Positions 36,312-45,862 are shown, counted from the first letter of the stretch. The stretch: 64,000 bases of DNA from Pseudomonas koreensis (GCF_024169245.1 NZ_JALJWP010000001.1:2419501-2483500); one strand, 5' to 3'. Made by a program: numbers and translations. The notes: generated from the sequence alone by a model not told the origin.

Positions 36312-36363
36312 GCGCAAAAGATCGCAGGGTAGGAGCTGCCGAAGGCTGCGATCTTTTGATCTT
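36312..36363 (+). repeat. Class A REPIN with an internally deleted left arm
   Basis: The left arm is reduced to CAAAAGATCGCAG and is joined directly to a complete right arm, as if a deletion removed the rest of the left arm and the centre. Confidence 0.65.
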
Positions 36364-37605
36364 CTATCGGGCAGGCACTAAAGCAGGCACCGATGAAGTC
36401 AGCCAGATCAGCACCTTGCTCACCCGGTTCTCCTCGGTCTCGAGAATCTCCAGGCGATAACGCCCGATCTTCAGACAGACAGCGCTTTCAGGAATCGTCT
36501 CCAACGCTTCAGTCACCAGCCCGTTCAGCGTCTTCGGCCCGTCGCTCGGCAGATGCCAGCCCAGGCACTTGTTCAGGTCGCGAATCGACGCGGCGCCATC
36601 GATCACCATGCGCCCGTCGGCCTGAGGATGAATATGCGGATTGTCGAGGCTGTGCTCGCTTTCGAATTCGCCGACGATCTCTTCGAGAATGTCTTCAAGG
36701 GTGACGATGCCCAGCACTTCGCCGTACTCATCGACGACCATGCCGAGGCGGCGCTGCTGCTTGTGGAAGTTCAGCAGTTGCAGCTGCAACGGCGTACTTT
36801 CCGGGACGAAGTACGGCTCGTAGCTGGCGGCCAGCAGCGCCTCGCGGGTCAGTCCGCCATTACTGAGCAAATGGCCGATCTGACGGGTGTTAAGCACCGC
36901 CTCGACCTGATTGATATCACTGTGAAACACCGGCAGGCGTGTGCGCTTGTTCTCGCGCAGTTGCTCGATGATCTCTTCGATCGAGTCGTCGAGGTTGATG
37001 CCATCGACGTCGCTGCGCGGCACCAGAATGTCGTTGACCGTGATGTTGTCCAGCGCATGAATGCCCGACACCGGGTGGGCGCGGACCGGATGTTCGGGAT
37101 CATCATCGTGATCGGCTGGCATCTCGTCCTCGCTCTGTTGCACCACCTGAGCCTTGCGCGTGAACGGCGTCATCAGCAAAGCGCTGAGACGGCTGAACAG
37201 CCAGGCGGGCGGGTAGACGATTTTCATCGGCACCATCAGCAAAGCATTGCCGAACGCCAGCACGGCTTCGGGATGGCGCCGGGCCACAGTGCGCGGAAAA
37301 TAATCGGCAAATACCAGCAGAATGGCGCCGGCGCCAAGGCACGCCGCCCAGGGGCCGTTTTCGTCGCAGAGGAAAATCGCCAACAGCGTCGCGATGATCA
37401 CCGCAAGGGCGCGGCACAGGGTGTTGCAGAGGATCAGGCTGTCGAGCGGGAAGCTCAGCTTCGCCAGCGGCTTATCGCTGGCGCGCGAGGCAACACGTTG
37501 CGCGAGCAGGTGCTGCTGCGCGATTTCGACGGCGGTAAACAGCCCTGACCATAAAATCAGCAGGACAAATACCGCGAGCATCGGCCCTATGGGCAAACCG
37601 TCCAT
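36364..37605 (-). CDS. CNNM/CorC-type membrane protein with CBS domains
   Basis: The 413-residue protein has an N-terminal DUF21 (CNNM) transmembrane domain (about residues 1-150). A CBS-domain pair follows (about 195-320, with the VPRSDVDGINLDDSIEE and VDEYGEVLGIVTLEDILEE segments), then a C-terminal CorC_HlyC domain (about 330-405). Family members are implicated in magnesium or cobalt efflux and ion homeostasis. The next gene upstream on the same strand ends 13 bp before its start, so the two are probably one operon. Confidence 0.9.
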   Translation of the reverse strand: MDGLPIGPMLAVFVLLILWSGLFTAVEIAQQHLLAQRVASRASDKPLAKLSFPLDSLILCNTLCRALAVIIATLLAIFLCDENGPWAACLGAGAILLVFADYFPRTVARRHPEAVLAFGNALLMVPMKIVYPPAWLFSRLSALLMTPFTRKAQVVQQSEDEMPADHDDDPEHPVRAHPVSGIHALDNITVNDILVPRSDVDGINLDDSIEEIIEQLRENKRTRLPVFHSDINQVEAVLNTRQIGHLLSNGGLTREALLAASYEPYFVPESTPLQLQLLNFHKQQRRLGMVVDEYGEVLGIVTLEDILEEIVGEFESEHSLDNPHIHPQADGRMVIDGAASIRDLNKCLGWHLPSDGPKTLNGLVTEALETIPESAVCLKIGRYRLEILETEENRVSKVLIWLTSSVPALVPAR

Positions 37606-37617
37606 TTATGCCGCCCG

Positions 37618-38430
37618 TCAGATGTGCAGAATGTATTCACGAACCAGTTTGCTGCCGAAGTACGCCAGCATCAGCAGGCAGAAACCGGCGAGGGTCCAGC
37701 GAATCGCCTTGTGGCCACGCCAGCCGAGACGGTTGCGCCCCCACAACAGCACGCTGAAGACGATCCACGCCAGACAGGCCAGCAGGGTCTTGTGCACCAG
37801 ATGCTGGGCAAACAGGTTCTCGACGAACAGCCAGCCGGAAATCAGCGACAGCGACAGCAGCGTCCAGCCGGCCCAGAGAAAGCCGAACAGCAGACTTTCC
37901 ATGGTTTGCAGCGGCGGGAAGTTCTTGATCAGCCCGGACGGGTGCTTGTGCTTGAGCTGATGGTCCTGAACCAACAGCAGCAACGCCTGGAACACCGCGA
38001 TGGTAAACATGCCGTAGGCGAGGATCGACAATAGAATGTGGGCGAGGATGCCCGGCTCTTCATCGATGATCTGCACCGTGCCGGTCGGCGCGAACTGCGC
38101 CAGCAGTACCGTGATCGCGCCGAGCGGGAACAGCAACACCAGCAGGTTTTCCACCGGGATTCGCGAGCAGGCGAGCAGGGTCAGGGCAATGACTGCGGCG
38201 GCAATCAGGCTCGAAGCACTGAAAAAGTCCAGGCCGAGGCCGATCGGCGTCAATAAATGAGTGAGCAGGCTGGCGCCGTGGGCGAGCACGGCGAACACGC
38301 CGAGGCTGACCAGCAGGCGCTTGTTCGCCTTGGCGCCGGTGGCCAGGCGGGTACTTTGATAGACGGTCGCAGCGGCGTAGAGCAGGGCGGCGGCGAGGGT
38401 GGTCAGCAAACTGGGTGACAAGGGGAGCAT
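37618..38430 (-). CDS. CcsA-like inner membrane protein (YpjD type)
   Basis: The 270-residue protein is very hydrophobic with about eight membrane segments and belongs to the cytochrome c assembly/CcsA-like family known as YpjD in E. coli. It is found next to ffh in many gammaproteobacteria. Role unclear; a link to the neighbouring CorC-type gene has been suggested by conserved order. The frame is open further upstream, but the ATG at 38430 (CAGGA just before it) begins the membrane protein; the upstream extension crosses the ffh promoter region. Confidence 0.85.
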   Translation of the reverse strand: MLPLSPSLLTTLAAALLYAAATVYQSTRLATGAKANKRLLVSLGVFAVLAHGASLLTHLLTPIGLGLDFFSASSLIAAAVIALTLLACSRIPVENLLVLLFPLGAITVLLAQFAPTGTVQIIDEEPGILAHILLSILAYGMFTIAVFQALLLLVQDHQLKHKHPSGLIKNFPPLQTMESLLFGFLWAGWTLLSLSLISGWLFVENLFAQHLVHKTLLACLAWIVFSVLLWGRNRLGWRGHKAIRWTLAGFCLLMLAYFGSKLVREYILHI

Positions 38431-38513
38431 AAATCCTGTTAGGCGAGCCCGAAAGGCGCTGAGTTTGGCATAGAACCGCCACGGCACGAAAGACTCCGCA
38501 AGCTGACGGCGAG

Positions 38514-38543
38514 GTGTCCGCCGGCCGCAGTCTTCGCTATAAT
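38514..38543 (+). promoter_or_regulatory. Probable sigma70 promoter of ffh
   Basis: A perfect TATAAT (38538-38543) has a weak GTGTCC -35 (38514-38519) at 18 bp, about 98 bp upstream of the ffh ATG. Confidence 0.45.
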
Positions 38544-38640
38544 CTGCGACCTGCCCACGCCGCAGGCTCGCCGGGCACATGTTGATTCCGGTCTGGGCCG
38601 CCATTATCCCGGTTCGTACAGGGCCTGAAAGGATCGCGCA

Positions 38641-40017
38641 ATGTTTGAAAACTTAACCGACCGTCTCTCGCAGACGCTGCGCCATGTCACCGGCAAGGCG
38701 AAGCTGACCGAGGACAATATCAAAGACACCCTGCGTGAAGTGCGCATGGCGTTGCTCGAAGCTGACGTCGCGTTGCCGGTGGTCAAGGACTTCGTCAATT
38801 CGGTCAAGGAGCGCGCTGTCGGCACCGAGGTGTCGCGCAGCCTGACGCCGGGCCAGGCGTTCGTGAAGATCGTCCAGGCCGAACTCGAAAGCCTGATGGG
38901 CGCGGCCAACGAAGACCTCAACCTGAGCGCCGTTCCTCCCGCCGTGATTCTGATGGCCGGTCTGCAGGGCGCGGGTAAAACCACCACTGCCGGCAAGCTG
39001 GCGCGCTTCCTTAAAGAGCGCAAGAAGAAGTCGGTCATGGTCGTGTCGGCGGACATCTACCGTCCGGCGGCGATCAAGCAGCTGGAAACCCTGGCCAACG
39101 ACATCGGCGTGACGTTCTTCCCGTCCGACCTGAGCCAGAAGCCGGTCGACATCGCCAACGCGGCTATTAAAGAAGCCAAACTGAAATTCATCGACGTGGT
39201 CATCGTCGACACCGCCGGTCGTCTGCACATCGACGAAGAGATGATGGGCGAGATCAAGGCGCTGCACGCCGCGATCAACCCGGTCGAAACCCTGTTCGTG
39301 GTCGACGCCATGACCGGTCAGGACGCCGCCAACACAGCCAAGGCCTTCGGCGATGCGCTGCCGCTGACCGGTGTGATCCTGACCAAGGTCGACGGCGACG
39401 CCCGTGGCGGTGCCGCGCTGTCGGTGCGCGCCATCACCGGCAAGCCGATCAAGTTCATCGGTATGGGCGAGAAGAGCGAAGCGCTCGATCCGTTCCACCC
39501 TGAGCGTATCGCCTCGCGGATCCTCGGCATGGGTGACGTGCTCAGCCTGATCGAACAGGCCGAAGCGACGCTGGACAAGGACAAGGCCGACAAACTGGCC
39601 AAGAAGCTGAAGAAGGGCAAGGGCTTCGACCTCGAAGACTTCCGCGATCAGTTGCAACAGATGAAGAACATGGGCGGCCTCGGTGGCCTCATGGACAAAC
39701 TGCCGAGCATCGGCGGCGTCAACCTGTCGCAGATGGGCAATGCCCAGAACGCCGCAGAGAAGCAGTTCAAGCAGATGGAAGCCATCATCAATTCCATGAC
39801 CCCGGCCGAGCGCCGCGACCCTGAGCTGATCAGCGGTTCGCGCAAGCGCCGGATCGCCATGGGTTCCGGCACGCAGGTGCAGGACATCGGCCGCTTGATC
39901 AAGCAGCACAAGCAGATGCAGAAGATGATGAAGAAATTCACCGCCAAGGGCGGTATGGCAAAAATGATGCGCGGCATGGGCGGTATGTTGCCCGGCGGCG
40001 GCATGCCGAAGATGTAA
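38641..40017 (+). CDS. ffh: Signal recognition particle protein Ffh
   Basis: Ffh binds 4.5S RNA and signal sequences of nascent inner-membrane proteins and delivers them to FtsY. The 458-residue protein has the N-domain helices, a G-domain with P-loop GLQGAGKTTTAGKLA (about residues 102-116), then DTAGR and TKVDGDARGG motifs. The methionine-rich M-domain (about 300-458) ends in a KMMRGMGGMLPGGGMPKM-type tail. ffs (4.5S RNA) itself is not in the window. Confidence 0.97.
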   Translation: MFENLTDRLSQTLRHVTGKAKLTEDNIKDTLREVRMALLEADVALPVVKDFVNSVKERAVGTEVSRSLTPGQAFVKIVQAELESLMGAANEDLNLSAVPPAVILMAGLQGAGKTTTAGKLARFLKERKKKSVMVVSADIYRPAAIKQLETLANDIGVTFFPSDLSQKPVDIANAAIKEAKLKFIDVVIVDTAGRLHIDEEMMGEIKALHAAINPVETLFVVDAMTGQDAANTAKAFGDALPLTGVILTKVDGDARGGAALSVRAITGKPIKFIGMGEKSEALDPFHPERIASRILGMGDVLSLIEQAEATLDKDKADKLAKKLKKGKGFDLEDFRDQLQQMKNMGGLGGLMDKLPSIGGVNLSQMGNAQNAAEKQFKQMEAIINSMTPAERRDPELISGSRKRRIAMGSGTQVQDIGRLIKQHKQMQKMMKKFTAKGGMAKMMRGMGGMLPGGGMPKM

Positions 40018-40059
40018 GACGTTCTGTCTGATCCATTCTTCTTATATATGGCGAGAGAA

Positions 40060-40300
40060 ATGGGTAAGGCGGGCACAAGATCCGCGCCGGTCGTCGCACC
40101 GGCGCAGACCCTGCAAGGAAGCAGGATCAACAGCAAACCCGCACTCGGCGGGAGCTGACTGGCCGTTTTCATCGACGGCTCTCTATGCAAATCTGCACGG
40201 CATGCCATGGGCGCCGGAAAAAGGCATTTGCAAAAGTCCGGATATTCCTTAGAATATGCGGCCTTTCGGGCACCCATGCCCGCTGTGCATTTAGATTTGC
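40060..40300 (+). ncRNA. Chain of hairpins between ffh and rpsP (candidate leader or small RNA)
   Basis: Consecutive hairpins are GCGCCGGT/ACCGGCGC (40084-40105), CCTGC-AAGGAA-GCAGG (40110-40125), CAGC..CCCGC/GCGGG..GCTG (40131-40157), GCCGT/ACGGC (40162-40179) and CGGGCA/TGCCCG (40267-40282). GCAAATCT (40187-40194) can pair with AGATTTGC (40293-40300). The second loop holds a CAAGGAAG sequence like the loops bound by RsmA/CsrA. No T-run follows, so this looks more like a processed leader of rpsP than a terminated small RNA. Not assigned to a named family. Confidence 0.45.
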
Positions 40301-40327
40301 AGCACCGACTACAGGAACGATGTTCAC

Positions 40328-40579
40328 ATGCTAACAATCCGTCTTGCCCTTGGCGGCTCCAAAAAGCGCCCGTTTTACCACCTGACCGTAACCGACTCGC
40401 GTAACCCGCGTGACGGCTCCCACAAAGAACAGGTTGGCTTCTTCAACCCTGTTGCCCGTGGTCAGGAAATCCGTCTGTCCGTGAACCAAGAGCGCGTTGC
40501 CTACTGGCTGAGCGTTGGTGCACAACCTTCTGAGCGCGTTGCTCAGTTGTTGAAGGAATCTGCCAAGGCTGCGGCCTGA
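40328..40579 (+). CDS. rpsP: 30S ribosomal protein S16
   Basis: S16 is a primary 16S rRNA binding protein needed for 30S assembly. The 83-residue product has the family start [21 protein letters not shown] and the VGFFNP motif. AGGAACG precedes the ATG. It heads the conserved rpsP-rimM-trmD-rplS operon, with only 5 bp to rimM. Confidence 0.97.
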   Translation: MLTIRLALGGSKKRPFYHLTVTDSRNPRDGSHKEQVGFFNPVARGQEIRLSVNQERVAYWLSVGAQPSERVAQLLKESAKAAA

Positions 40580-40584
40580 GCAAT

Positions 40585-41121
40585 ATGAACGCGACGCCAG
40601 CCCCTGCCGATGATTTGATCGTTATTGGCAAAATTTATTCTGTTCATGGCGTTCGCGGCGAAGTGAAGGTTTATTCCTTTACTGATCCGACTGAAAACCT
40701 GTTGCAGTACAAAACCTGGACGCTCAAGCGCGAAGGCAATGTCAAACAGGTCGAGCTGGTCAGTGGACGCGGGAGCGACAAGTTCCTGGTCGCCAAGCTC
40801 AAGGGTCTCGATGATCGTGAAGAAGCTCGTCTTCTGGCCGGTTATGAGATCTGCGTGCCGCGCAACCTGTTCGCTGAATTGACCGAAGGCGAGTACTACT
40901 GGTACCAGCTGGAAGGTCTGAAGGTCATCGACACGCTTGGGCAACTGCTCGGGAAAATCGATCATCTTCTGGAAACCGGCGCCAATGATGTAATGGTCGT
41001 CAAGCCTTGCGCTGGCAGCCTGGATGATCGCGAACGCCTGTTGCCCTATACGGAGCAATGCGTGTTGGCCGTCGACCTGGAAGCGGGCGAGATGAAGGTG
41101 GATTGGGACGCGGACTTCTGA
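40585..41121 (+). CDS. rimM: Ribosome maturation factor RimM
   Basis: RimM binds S19 and assists maturation of the 30S head. The 178-residue protein has an N-terminal RimM beta-barrel (about residues 10-95, [20 protein letters not shown]) and a C-terminal PRC barrel (about 103-175, [14 protein letters not shown]). It lies between rpsP and trmD and its stop is 2 bp from the trmD start, consistent with coupled translation. Confidence 0.96.
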   Translation: MNATPAPADDLIVIGKIYSVHGVRGEVKVYSFTDPTENLLQYKTWTLKREGNVKQVELVSGRGSDKFLVAKLKGLDDREEARLLAGYEICVPRNLFAELTEGEYYWYQLEGLKVIDTLGQLLGKIDHLLETGANDVMVVKPCAGSLDDRERLLPYTEQCVLAVDLEAGEMKVDWDADF

Positions 41122-41123
41122 AC

Positions 41124-41876
41124 GTGGCTAACTTGCGCGTAGAAGTGATCAGTCTGTTTCCCGAGATGTTTTCCGCCATTGGCGATTACGGCATCACCAG
41201 TCGTGCGGTCAAACAGGGGCTTTTGCAGCTGACCTGTTGGAATCCGCGAGATTACACGACGGATCGGCATCACACTGTGGACGATCGCCCGTTTGGCGGT
41301 GGTCCGGGCATGGTGATGAAGATCAAGCCCCTGGAAGATGCTCTGGCCCAGGCCAAGGCAGCAGCCGGGGAGGCGGCGAAGGTGATTTACCTGTCCCCCC
41401 AAGGCCGTCAACTGACTCAGTCGGCGGTACGCGAGCTGGCACAATCGGATGCATTGATCCTGATTGCCGGCCGTTACGAAGGCATTGACGAGCGCTTTAT
41501 TGAGGCTCATGTCGATGAAGAGTGGTCGATTGGCGACTATGTACTGTCTGGCGGCGAGCTGCCGGCCATGGTCCTGATCGATGCGGTTACACGACTGCTG
41601 CCTGGAGCTTTAGGGCATGCGGATTCCGCTGAGGAAGATTCCTTTACGGATGGTCTGCTGGATTGCCCGCACTACACCCGACCGGAGGTGTATGCGGATC
41701 AGCGTGTTCCCGACGTGTTGCTGAGTGGCAATCACGCGCATATCCGGCGTTGGCGTTTACAGCAGTCCCTTGGTCGGACCTATGAACGACGCGCCGATCT
41801 TCTGGAAAGCCGCTCGCTTTCTGGAGAAGAGAAGAAGCTGCTCGAGGAATACATCCGCGAGCGGGACGATAGTTAA
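41124..41876 (+). CDS. trmD: tRNA (guanine-37-N1) methyltransferase
   Basis: TrmD uses S-adenosylmethionine to methylate G37 of tRNAs and prevents frameshifting. The 250-residue SPOUT (knotted) enzyme shows [13 protein letters not shown] at the N-terminus, [11 protein letters not shown] near residue 57 and the knot segment around [12 protein letters not shown] and [13 protein letters not shown]. The GTG at 41124 is used; an upstream in-frame ATG would lie inside rimM. Confidence 0.96.
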   Translation: MANLRVEVISLFPEMFSAIGDYGITSRAVKQGLLQLTCWNPRDYTTDRHHTVDDRPFGGGPGMVMKIKPLEDALAQAKAAAGEAAKVIYLSPQGRQLTQSAVRELAQSDALILIAGRYEGIDERFIEAHVDEEWSIGDYVLSGGELPAMVLIDAVTRLLPGALGHADSAEEDSFTDGLLDCPHYTRPEVYADQRVPDVLLSGNHAHIRRWRLQQSLGRTYERRADLLESRSLSGEEKKLLEEYIRERDDS

Positions 41877-41921
41877 CAACGTATCGATGGTAGATCGAAC
41901 GATTTACCTTAGGAGCACAGC

Positions 41922-42272
41922 ATGACCAACAAAATCATCCTTGCACTCGAAGCAGAGCAGATGACCAAAGAAATCCCTACCTTCGCCCCAGGCGACACTA
42001 TTGTCGTTCAGGTGAAAGTGAAGGAAGGCGATCGTTCCCGTCTGCAAGCGTTCGAAGGCGTTGTAATCGCCAAGCGCAACCGCGGCGTGAACAGTGCGTT
42101 CACCGTTCGTAAAATCTCCAACGGTGTTGGCGTAGAACGTACTTTCCAGACCTACTCCCCGCAGATCGACAGCATGGCTGTGAAACGTCGCGGTGACGTA
42201 CGTAAAGCCAAGCTGTACTACCTGCGCGACCTGTCGGGTAAAGCAGCTCGCATCAAGGAAAAACTGGCTTAA
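41922..42272 (+). CDS. rplS: 50S ribosomal protein L19
   Basis: L19 lies at the 30S-50S interface. The 116-residue protein has the typical [22 protein letters not shown] segment and a basic C-terminus ending in [17 protein letters not shown] precedes the ATG. A strong terminator shortly after the stop codon closes the operon. Confidence 0.97.
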
Positions 42273-42290
42273 GCCCAGCTTCCGATGCAG

Positions 42291-42318
42291 AAAAAAGCAG
42301 CCTACGGGCTGCTTTTTT
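42291..42318 (+). terminator. Rho-independent terminator after rplS
   Basis: A 12-bp perfect stem (AAAAAAGCAGCC paired with GGCTGCTTTTTT) closes on the stable TACG tetraloop and ends in six T. Confidence 0.92.
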
Positions 42319-42459
42319 GTTGCCTGGAATTTACCGGTTCAATCTCACACGCCGCGCTCAATGAAGCTGCCTGTTTCTTGAACTGGCCGGCTATGAAAGA
42401 CTAGCGCCCCTTCACTGTCCATTTGCGCGCAGCTCGAAAGCTGCCTGCCCCGAGCATCC

Positions 42460-43356
42460 ATGCCTGCCATCGACCATCCGCTGATTGATCAATTCCTCGA
42501 CGCTTTATGGCTGGAGAAAGGCCTGTCCGACAACACTCGCGACGCCTATCGCAGCGACCTCGCGCTGTTCAACGGCTGGTTGCAGGAGAAGAACCTCGAG
42601 CTGATCAATGCCGGTCGCGAGTTGATCCTCGATCACTTGGCCTGGCGCCTGGAGCAAAACTACAAGCCACGCTCGACGGCGAGATTTCTCTCCGGGGTGC
42701 GGGGCTTTTATCGCTATCTGCTGCGGGAAAAGCTGATCCACGTCGATCCGACATTGCGCGTCGACATGCCGCAACTCGGCAGGCCTTTGCCCAAGTCGCT
42801 GTCGGAAGCTGATGTCGAAGCGCTGCTCAAAGCGCCGGATCTCAGTGACGCCATCGGCCAGCGCGACCGCGCGATGCTGGAAGTGTTGTATGCCTGTGGT
42901 TTGCGCGTGACCGAACTGATCAGCCTGACCCTGGAGCAGGTCAATCTGCGCCAGGGCGTTTTGCGGGTGATGGGCAAGGGCAGCAAGGAACGCCTGGTGC
43001 CGATGGGCGAGGAGGCGATTGTCTGGGTCGAGCGTTATATGCGTGATGGCCGTAGCGAATTGCTCGGTGGGCGCCCCAGCGATGTGCTGTTTCCCAGTCA
43101 GCGCGGCGAGCAGATGACCCGGCAGACGTTCTGGCATCGCATCAAACACCAGGCCAAGGTCGCCGGGATCAGCAAATCGCTGTCGCCGCACACGTTGCGC
43201 CACGCATTTGCCACGCATCTGCTCAACCACGGCGCGGACTTGCGCGTGGTGCAGATGTTGCTCGGGCACAGCGACCTGTCCACCACGCAGATCTATACCC
43301 ACGTCGCCCGCGCCCGCTTGCAGGACCTGCACGCCAAACACCATCCTCGCGGCTGA
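42460..43356 (+). CDS. xerD: Site-specific tyrosine recombinase XerD
   Basis: XerD, with XerC, resolves chromosome dimers at dif under FtsK control. The 298-residue protein has an N-terminal SAM-like core-binding domain (about residues 1-90) and a C-terminal catalytic domain. Catalytic residues are visible: Arg in YACGLRVTELI, Lys in GKGSKER, His and Arg in SPHTLRHAFATH, His in LGHSDLST and the nucleophile Tyr279 in TQIYTHV. It stands next to dsbC as in other pseudomonads. Confidence 0.95.
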   Translation: MPAIDHPLIDQFLDALWLEKGLSDNTRDAYRSDLALFNGWLQEKNLELINAGRELILDHLAWRLEQNYKPRSTARFLSGVRGFYRYLLREKLIHVDPTLRVDMPQLGRPLPKSLSEADVEALLKAPDLSDAIGQRDRAMLEVLYACGLRVTELISLTLEQVNLRQGVLRVMGKGSKERLVPMGEEAIVWVERYMRDGRSELLGGRPSDVLFPSQRGEQMTRQTFWHRIKHQAKVAGISKSLSPHTLRHAFATHLLNHGADLRVVQMLLGHSDLSTTQIYTHVARARLQDLHAKHHPRG

Positions 43357-43370
43357 ACACGAAACCCTGT

Positions 43371-43460
43371 GTAGGAGCTGCCGAAGGCTGCGATCTTTTG
43401 ATCTTGCTTTCGTTTACAGAAGCCAGAATCAAAAGATCGCAGCCTTCGGCAGCTCCTACG
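43371..43460. repeat. REPIN, class A, between xerD and dsbC
   Basis: Inverted pair of class A REPs with GTAGGAG at the outer ends, the same arrangement as 26875-26961, with a 19-nt centre. Confidence 0.8.
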
Positions 43461-43606
43461 GAGTGAGATCGATGTCTTGTGTCAGGCGCATTCGGCCCTC
43501 GCGGCCTTATGTGTTAGGCTTTGCCGGTTTGCACGATGGACGGTTATGACCCGGTGTTTCGCACGGGCGTTCTGATCGTTTCATTGGCCCGCCCTCAGGA
43601 GTACTC

Positions 43607-44338
43607 ATGCGTCTGACCCAGATTTTCGTCACCGCCGCCATTGCGCTGGTGAGCACCTTTGCCGTCGCCGATGACGCGGCCGACAAAGCCATTCGTCAAA
43701 GCCTGGAAAAACTCGAACTCGAGGTTCCGGTCGAAAGCATCAATGCCAGCCCGTTGCCCGGCATGTACGAAGTCAAACTCAAAGGCAGCCGCGTGCTCTA
43801 CGCCAGCGCCGATGGCCAGTACATCGTTCAGGGAAACCTGTACCAGCTCGAGAACGGTAAACCGGTCAACCTGACCGAGAAGACCGAACGACTGGGCATT
43901 TCCAAACTGATCAATGCCATTCCGGTCGCCGAAACCGTGGTCTACCCGGCCGTGGGCGAAACCAAATCGCACATCACCGTGTTCACCGACACCACCTGCC
44001 CGTATTGCCACAAACTGCACGCTGAAGTGCCCGAGCTGAACAAGCGCGGCATCGAAGTGCGCTACGTGGCGTTCCCGCGCCAGGGCCTGAATTCGCCGGG
44101 TGACGAGCAGTTGCAGGCGGTGTGGTGCTCCAAGGACAAGAAAGCCGCCATGGACAAAATGGTCGATGGCAAGGAAATCAAAGCCGCCAAGTGCGATAAC
44201 CCGGTTTCCAAGCAATTTGCGCTCGGTCAGTCGATCGGCGTGAACGGTACACCGGCCATCGTTTTGGCTGATGGACAAGTCATTCCGGGCTACCAGCCTG
44301 CGCCACAAGTCGCCAAACTGGCGCTGGGCGCGAAGTAA
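43607..44338 (+). CDS. dsbC: Thiol:disulfide interchange protein DsbC
   Basis: DsbC is the periplasmic disulfide isomerase kept reduced by DsbD. The 243-residue precursor has a signal peptide cleaved around residue 21 (FAVA-DD). An N-terminal dimerisation domain (about residues 25-85) follows, then a thioredoxin-fold domain with the CPYC active site (Cys131, Cys134). A second cysteine pair lies near 172 and 196. CAGGAG precedes the ATG. Confidence 0.94.
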   Translation: MRLTQIFVTAAIALVSTFAVADDAADKAIRQSLEKLELEVPVESINASPLPGMYEVKLKGSRVLYASADGQYIVQGNLYQLENGKPVNLTEKTERLGISKLINAIPVAETVVYPAVGETKSHITVFTDTTCPYCHKLHAEVPELNKRGIEVRYVAFPRQGLNSPGDEQLQAVWCSKDKKAAMDKMVDGKEIKAAKCDNPVSKQFALGQSIGVNGTPAIVLADGQVIPGYQPAPQVAKLALGAK

Positions 44339-44469
44339 TTCGCATCGTCGCGGGCAGCCGTTGACGATCGTGGTCCGGCAGCAACAGCGCCGGGCCATCA
44401 ACAGAGAGCCGCGAGCACGCGGTTGTTTTCCGGCCGACCCTGCGTCGGCCGTTTCATGGGGAGTTCACA

Positions 44470-45774
44470 GTGAATCCGGTCAAAGTAGGCATCTGTGGGT
44501 TAGGGACCGTCGGTGGCGGTACCTTCAACGTACTTCAGCGCAACGCCGAGGAAATTGCTCGTCGTGCCGGGCGTGGAATCGAAGTGGCACAAATTGCCAC
44601 GCGCACGCCAAAGCCTCAGTTCCAGACGACCGGTATTGCGATTACCAACGATGTCTTCGAAGTGGCCACGAACCCTGAGATCGACATCGTCATAGAGCTG
44701 ATGGGCGGCTACACCGTTGCCCGCGAGCTGGTACTCAAGGCCATCGAGAATGGCAAGCATGTGGTCACCGCGAACAAGGCCCTGATAGCCGTTCACGGTA
44801 ATGAGATTTTCGCCAAGGCACGCGAGAAAGGCGTGATCGTGGCGTTTGAAGCAGCAGTGGCCGGTGGCATTCCGGTGATCAAGGCGATCCGTGAAGGCCT
44901 GTCTGCCAACCGCATCAACTGGGTTGCCGGGATCATCAACGGCACCGGCAACTTCATTCTCACCGAAATGCGCGAGAAGGGCCGTACGTTCGAAGACGTG
45001 CTCGCCGAAGCGCAAGCCCTGGGTTACGCCGAAGCCGATCCGACTTTCGACGTCGAAGGCATCGATGCCGCACACAAGTTGACCATTCTGGCGTCGATTG
45101 CCTTCGGTATTCCGCTGCAATTCGACAAGGCGTACACCGAAGGCATCACCAAACTGACCACTGCCGACGTCAACTACGCCGAAGCGCTGGGCTATCGCAT
45201 CAAGCACCTCGGTGTGGCGCGCAGCACTGACGCCGGCATCGAGTTGCGCGTGCACCCGACACTGATTCCGGCCGATCGCCTGATCGCCAACGTCAACGGG
45301 GTGATGAACGCCGTCATGGTCAACGGTGATGCCGCCGGTTCGACGCTGTTCTACGGCGCCGGCGCCGGCATGGAGCCGACCGCTTCCTCGGTGATCGCCG
45401 ATCTGGTCGACGTGGTTCGCGCCATGACCTCCGACCCGGAAAACCGTGTGCCGCACCTGGCCTTTCAGCCGGACTCGCTGTCGGCGCATCCGATCCTGCC
45501 GATCGAAGCCTGTGAAAGCGCTTATTATCTGCGCATTCAGGCCAAGGACCATCCGGGCGTGCTGGCTCAGGTGGCGAGCATCCTGTCGGAGCGCGGCATC
45601 AATATCGAATCGATCATGCAGAAGGAAGTCGAAGAGCATGACGGCCTGGTGCCGATGATCCTGCTGACCCACCGCGTGGTCGAGCAGCGTATCAATGATG
45701 CAATCACTGCGCTGGAAGCACTGGCTGGCGTCGACGGCCCGGTTGTACGGATCCGTGTCGAACATTTGAACTAA
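44470..45774 (+). CDS. hom: Homoserine dehydrogenase
   Basis: Hom reduces aspartate semialdehyde to homoserine, the branch point to threonine and methionine. The 434-residue monofunctional enzyme has an N-terminal Rossmann motif GLGTVGGGTF (residues 9-18), a catalytic domain with the GIINGTGNFILTEM and EADPTFDVEGIDAAHKL segments, and a C-terminal ACT domain (about 350-430) expected to give feedback control by threonine. The start is a GTG after a weak AGTTCAC leader. thrC follows on the same strand. Confidence 0.95.
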   Translation: MNPVKVGICGLGTVGGGTFNVLQRNAEEIARRAGRGIEVAQIATRTPKPQFQTTGIAITNDVFEVATNPEIDIVIELMGGYTVARELVLKAIENGKHVVTANKALIAVHGNEIFAKAREKGVIVAFEAAVAGGIPVIKAIREGLSANRINWVAGIINGTGNFILTEMREKGRTFEDVLAEAQALGYAEADPTFDVEGIDAAHKLTILASIAFGIPLQFDKAYTEGITKLTTADVNYAEALGYRIKHLGVARSTDAGIELRVHPTLIPADRLIANVNGVMNAVMVNGDAAGSTLFYGAGAGMEPTASSVIADLVDVVRAMTSDPENRVPHLAFQPDSLSAHPILPIEACESAYYLRIQAKDHPGVLAQVASILSERGINIESIMQKEVEEHDGLVPMILLTHRVVEQRINDAITALEALAGVDGPVVRIRVEHLN

Positions 45775-45814
45775 AAGCAGCGGCACGCTTCGAGCTGCAA
45801 GCGGCAAGAGAGAA

Positions 45815-45862
45815 GCAGTCTGGCTTTTACTTGCGACTTGCAGCTTGCAGCTTGCAGCTCAA
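45815..45862 (+). repeat. Short tandem repeat between hom and thrC
   Basis: A heptamer of the GCTTGCA type is repeated (CTTGCGACTTGCAGCTTGCAG and onward) just upstream of thrC, and a related inverted AGCTGCAAGCGGCAAGAG lies at 45793-45810. Such AGCTTGCA blocks are common in Pseudomonas intergenic DNA. Confidence 0.5.

Noticed and set aside
40107..40128. AAGGAAGCAG in the ffh-rpsP gap considered as 4.5S RNA
   Set aside because: Only this short stretch resembles the SRP RNA loop; the surrounding symmetric internal loops and length of ffs are missing.
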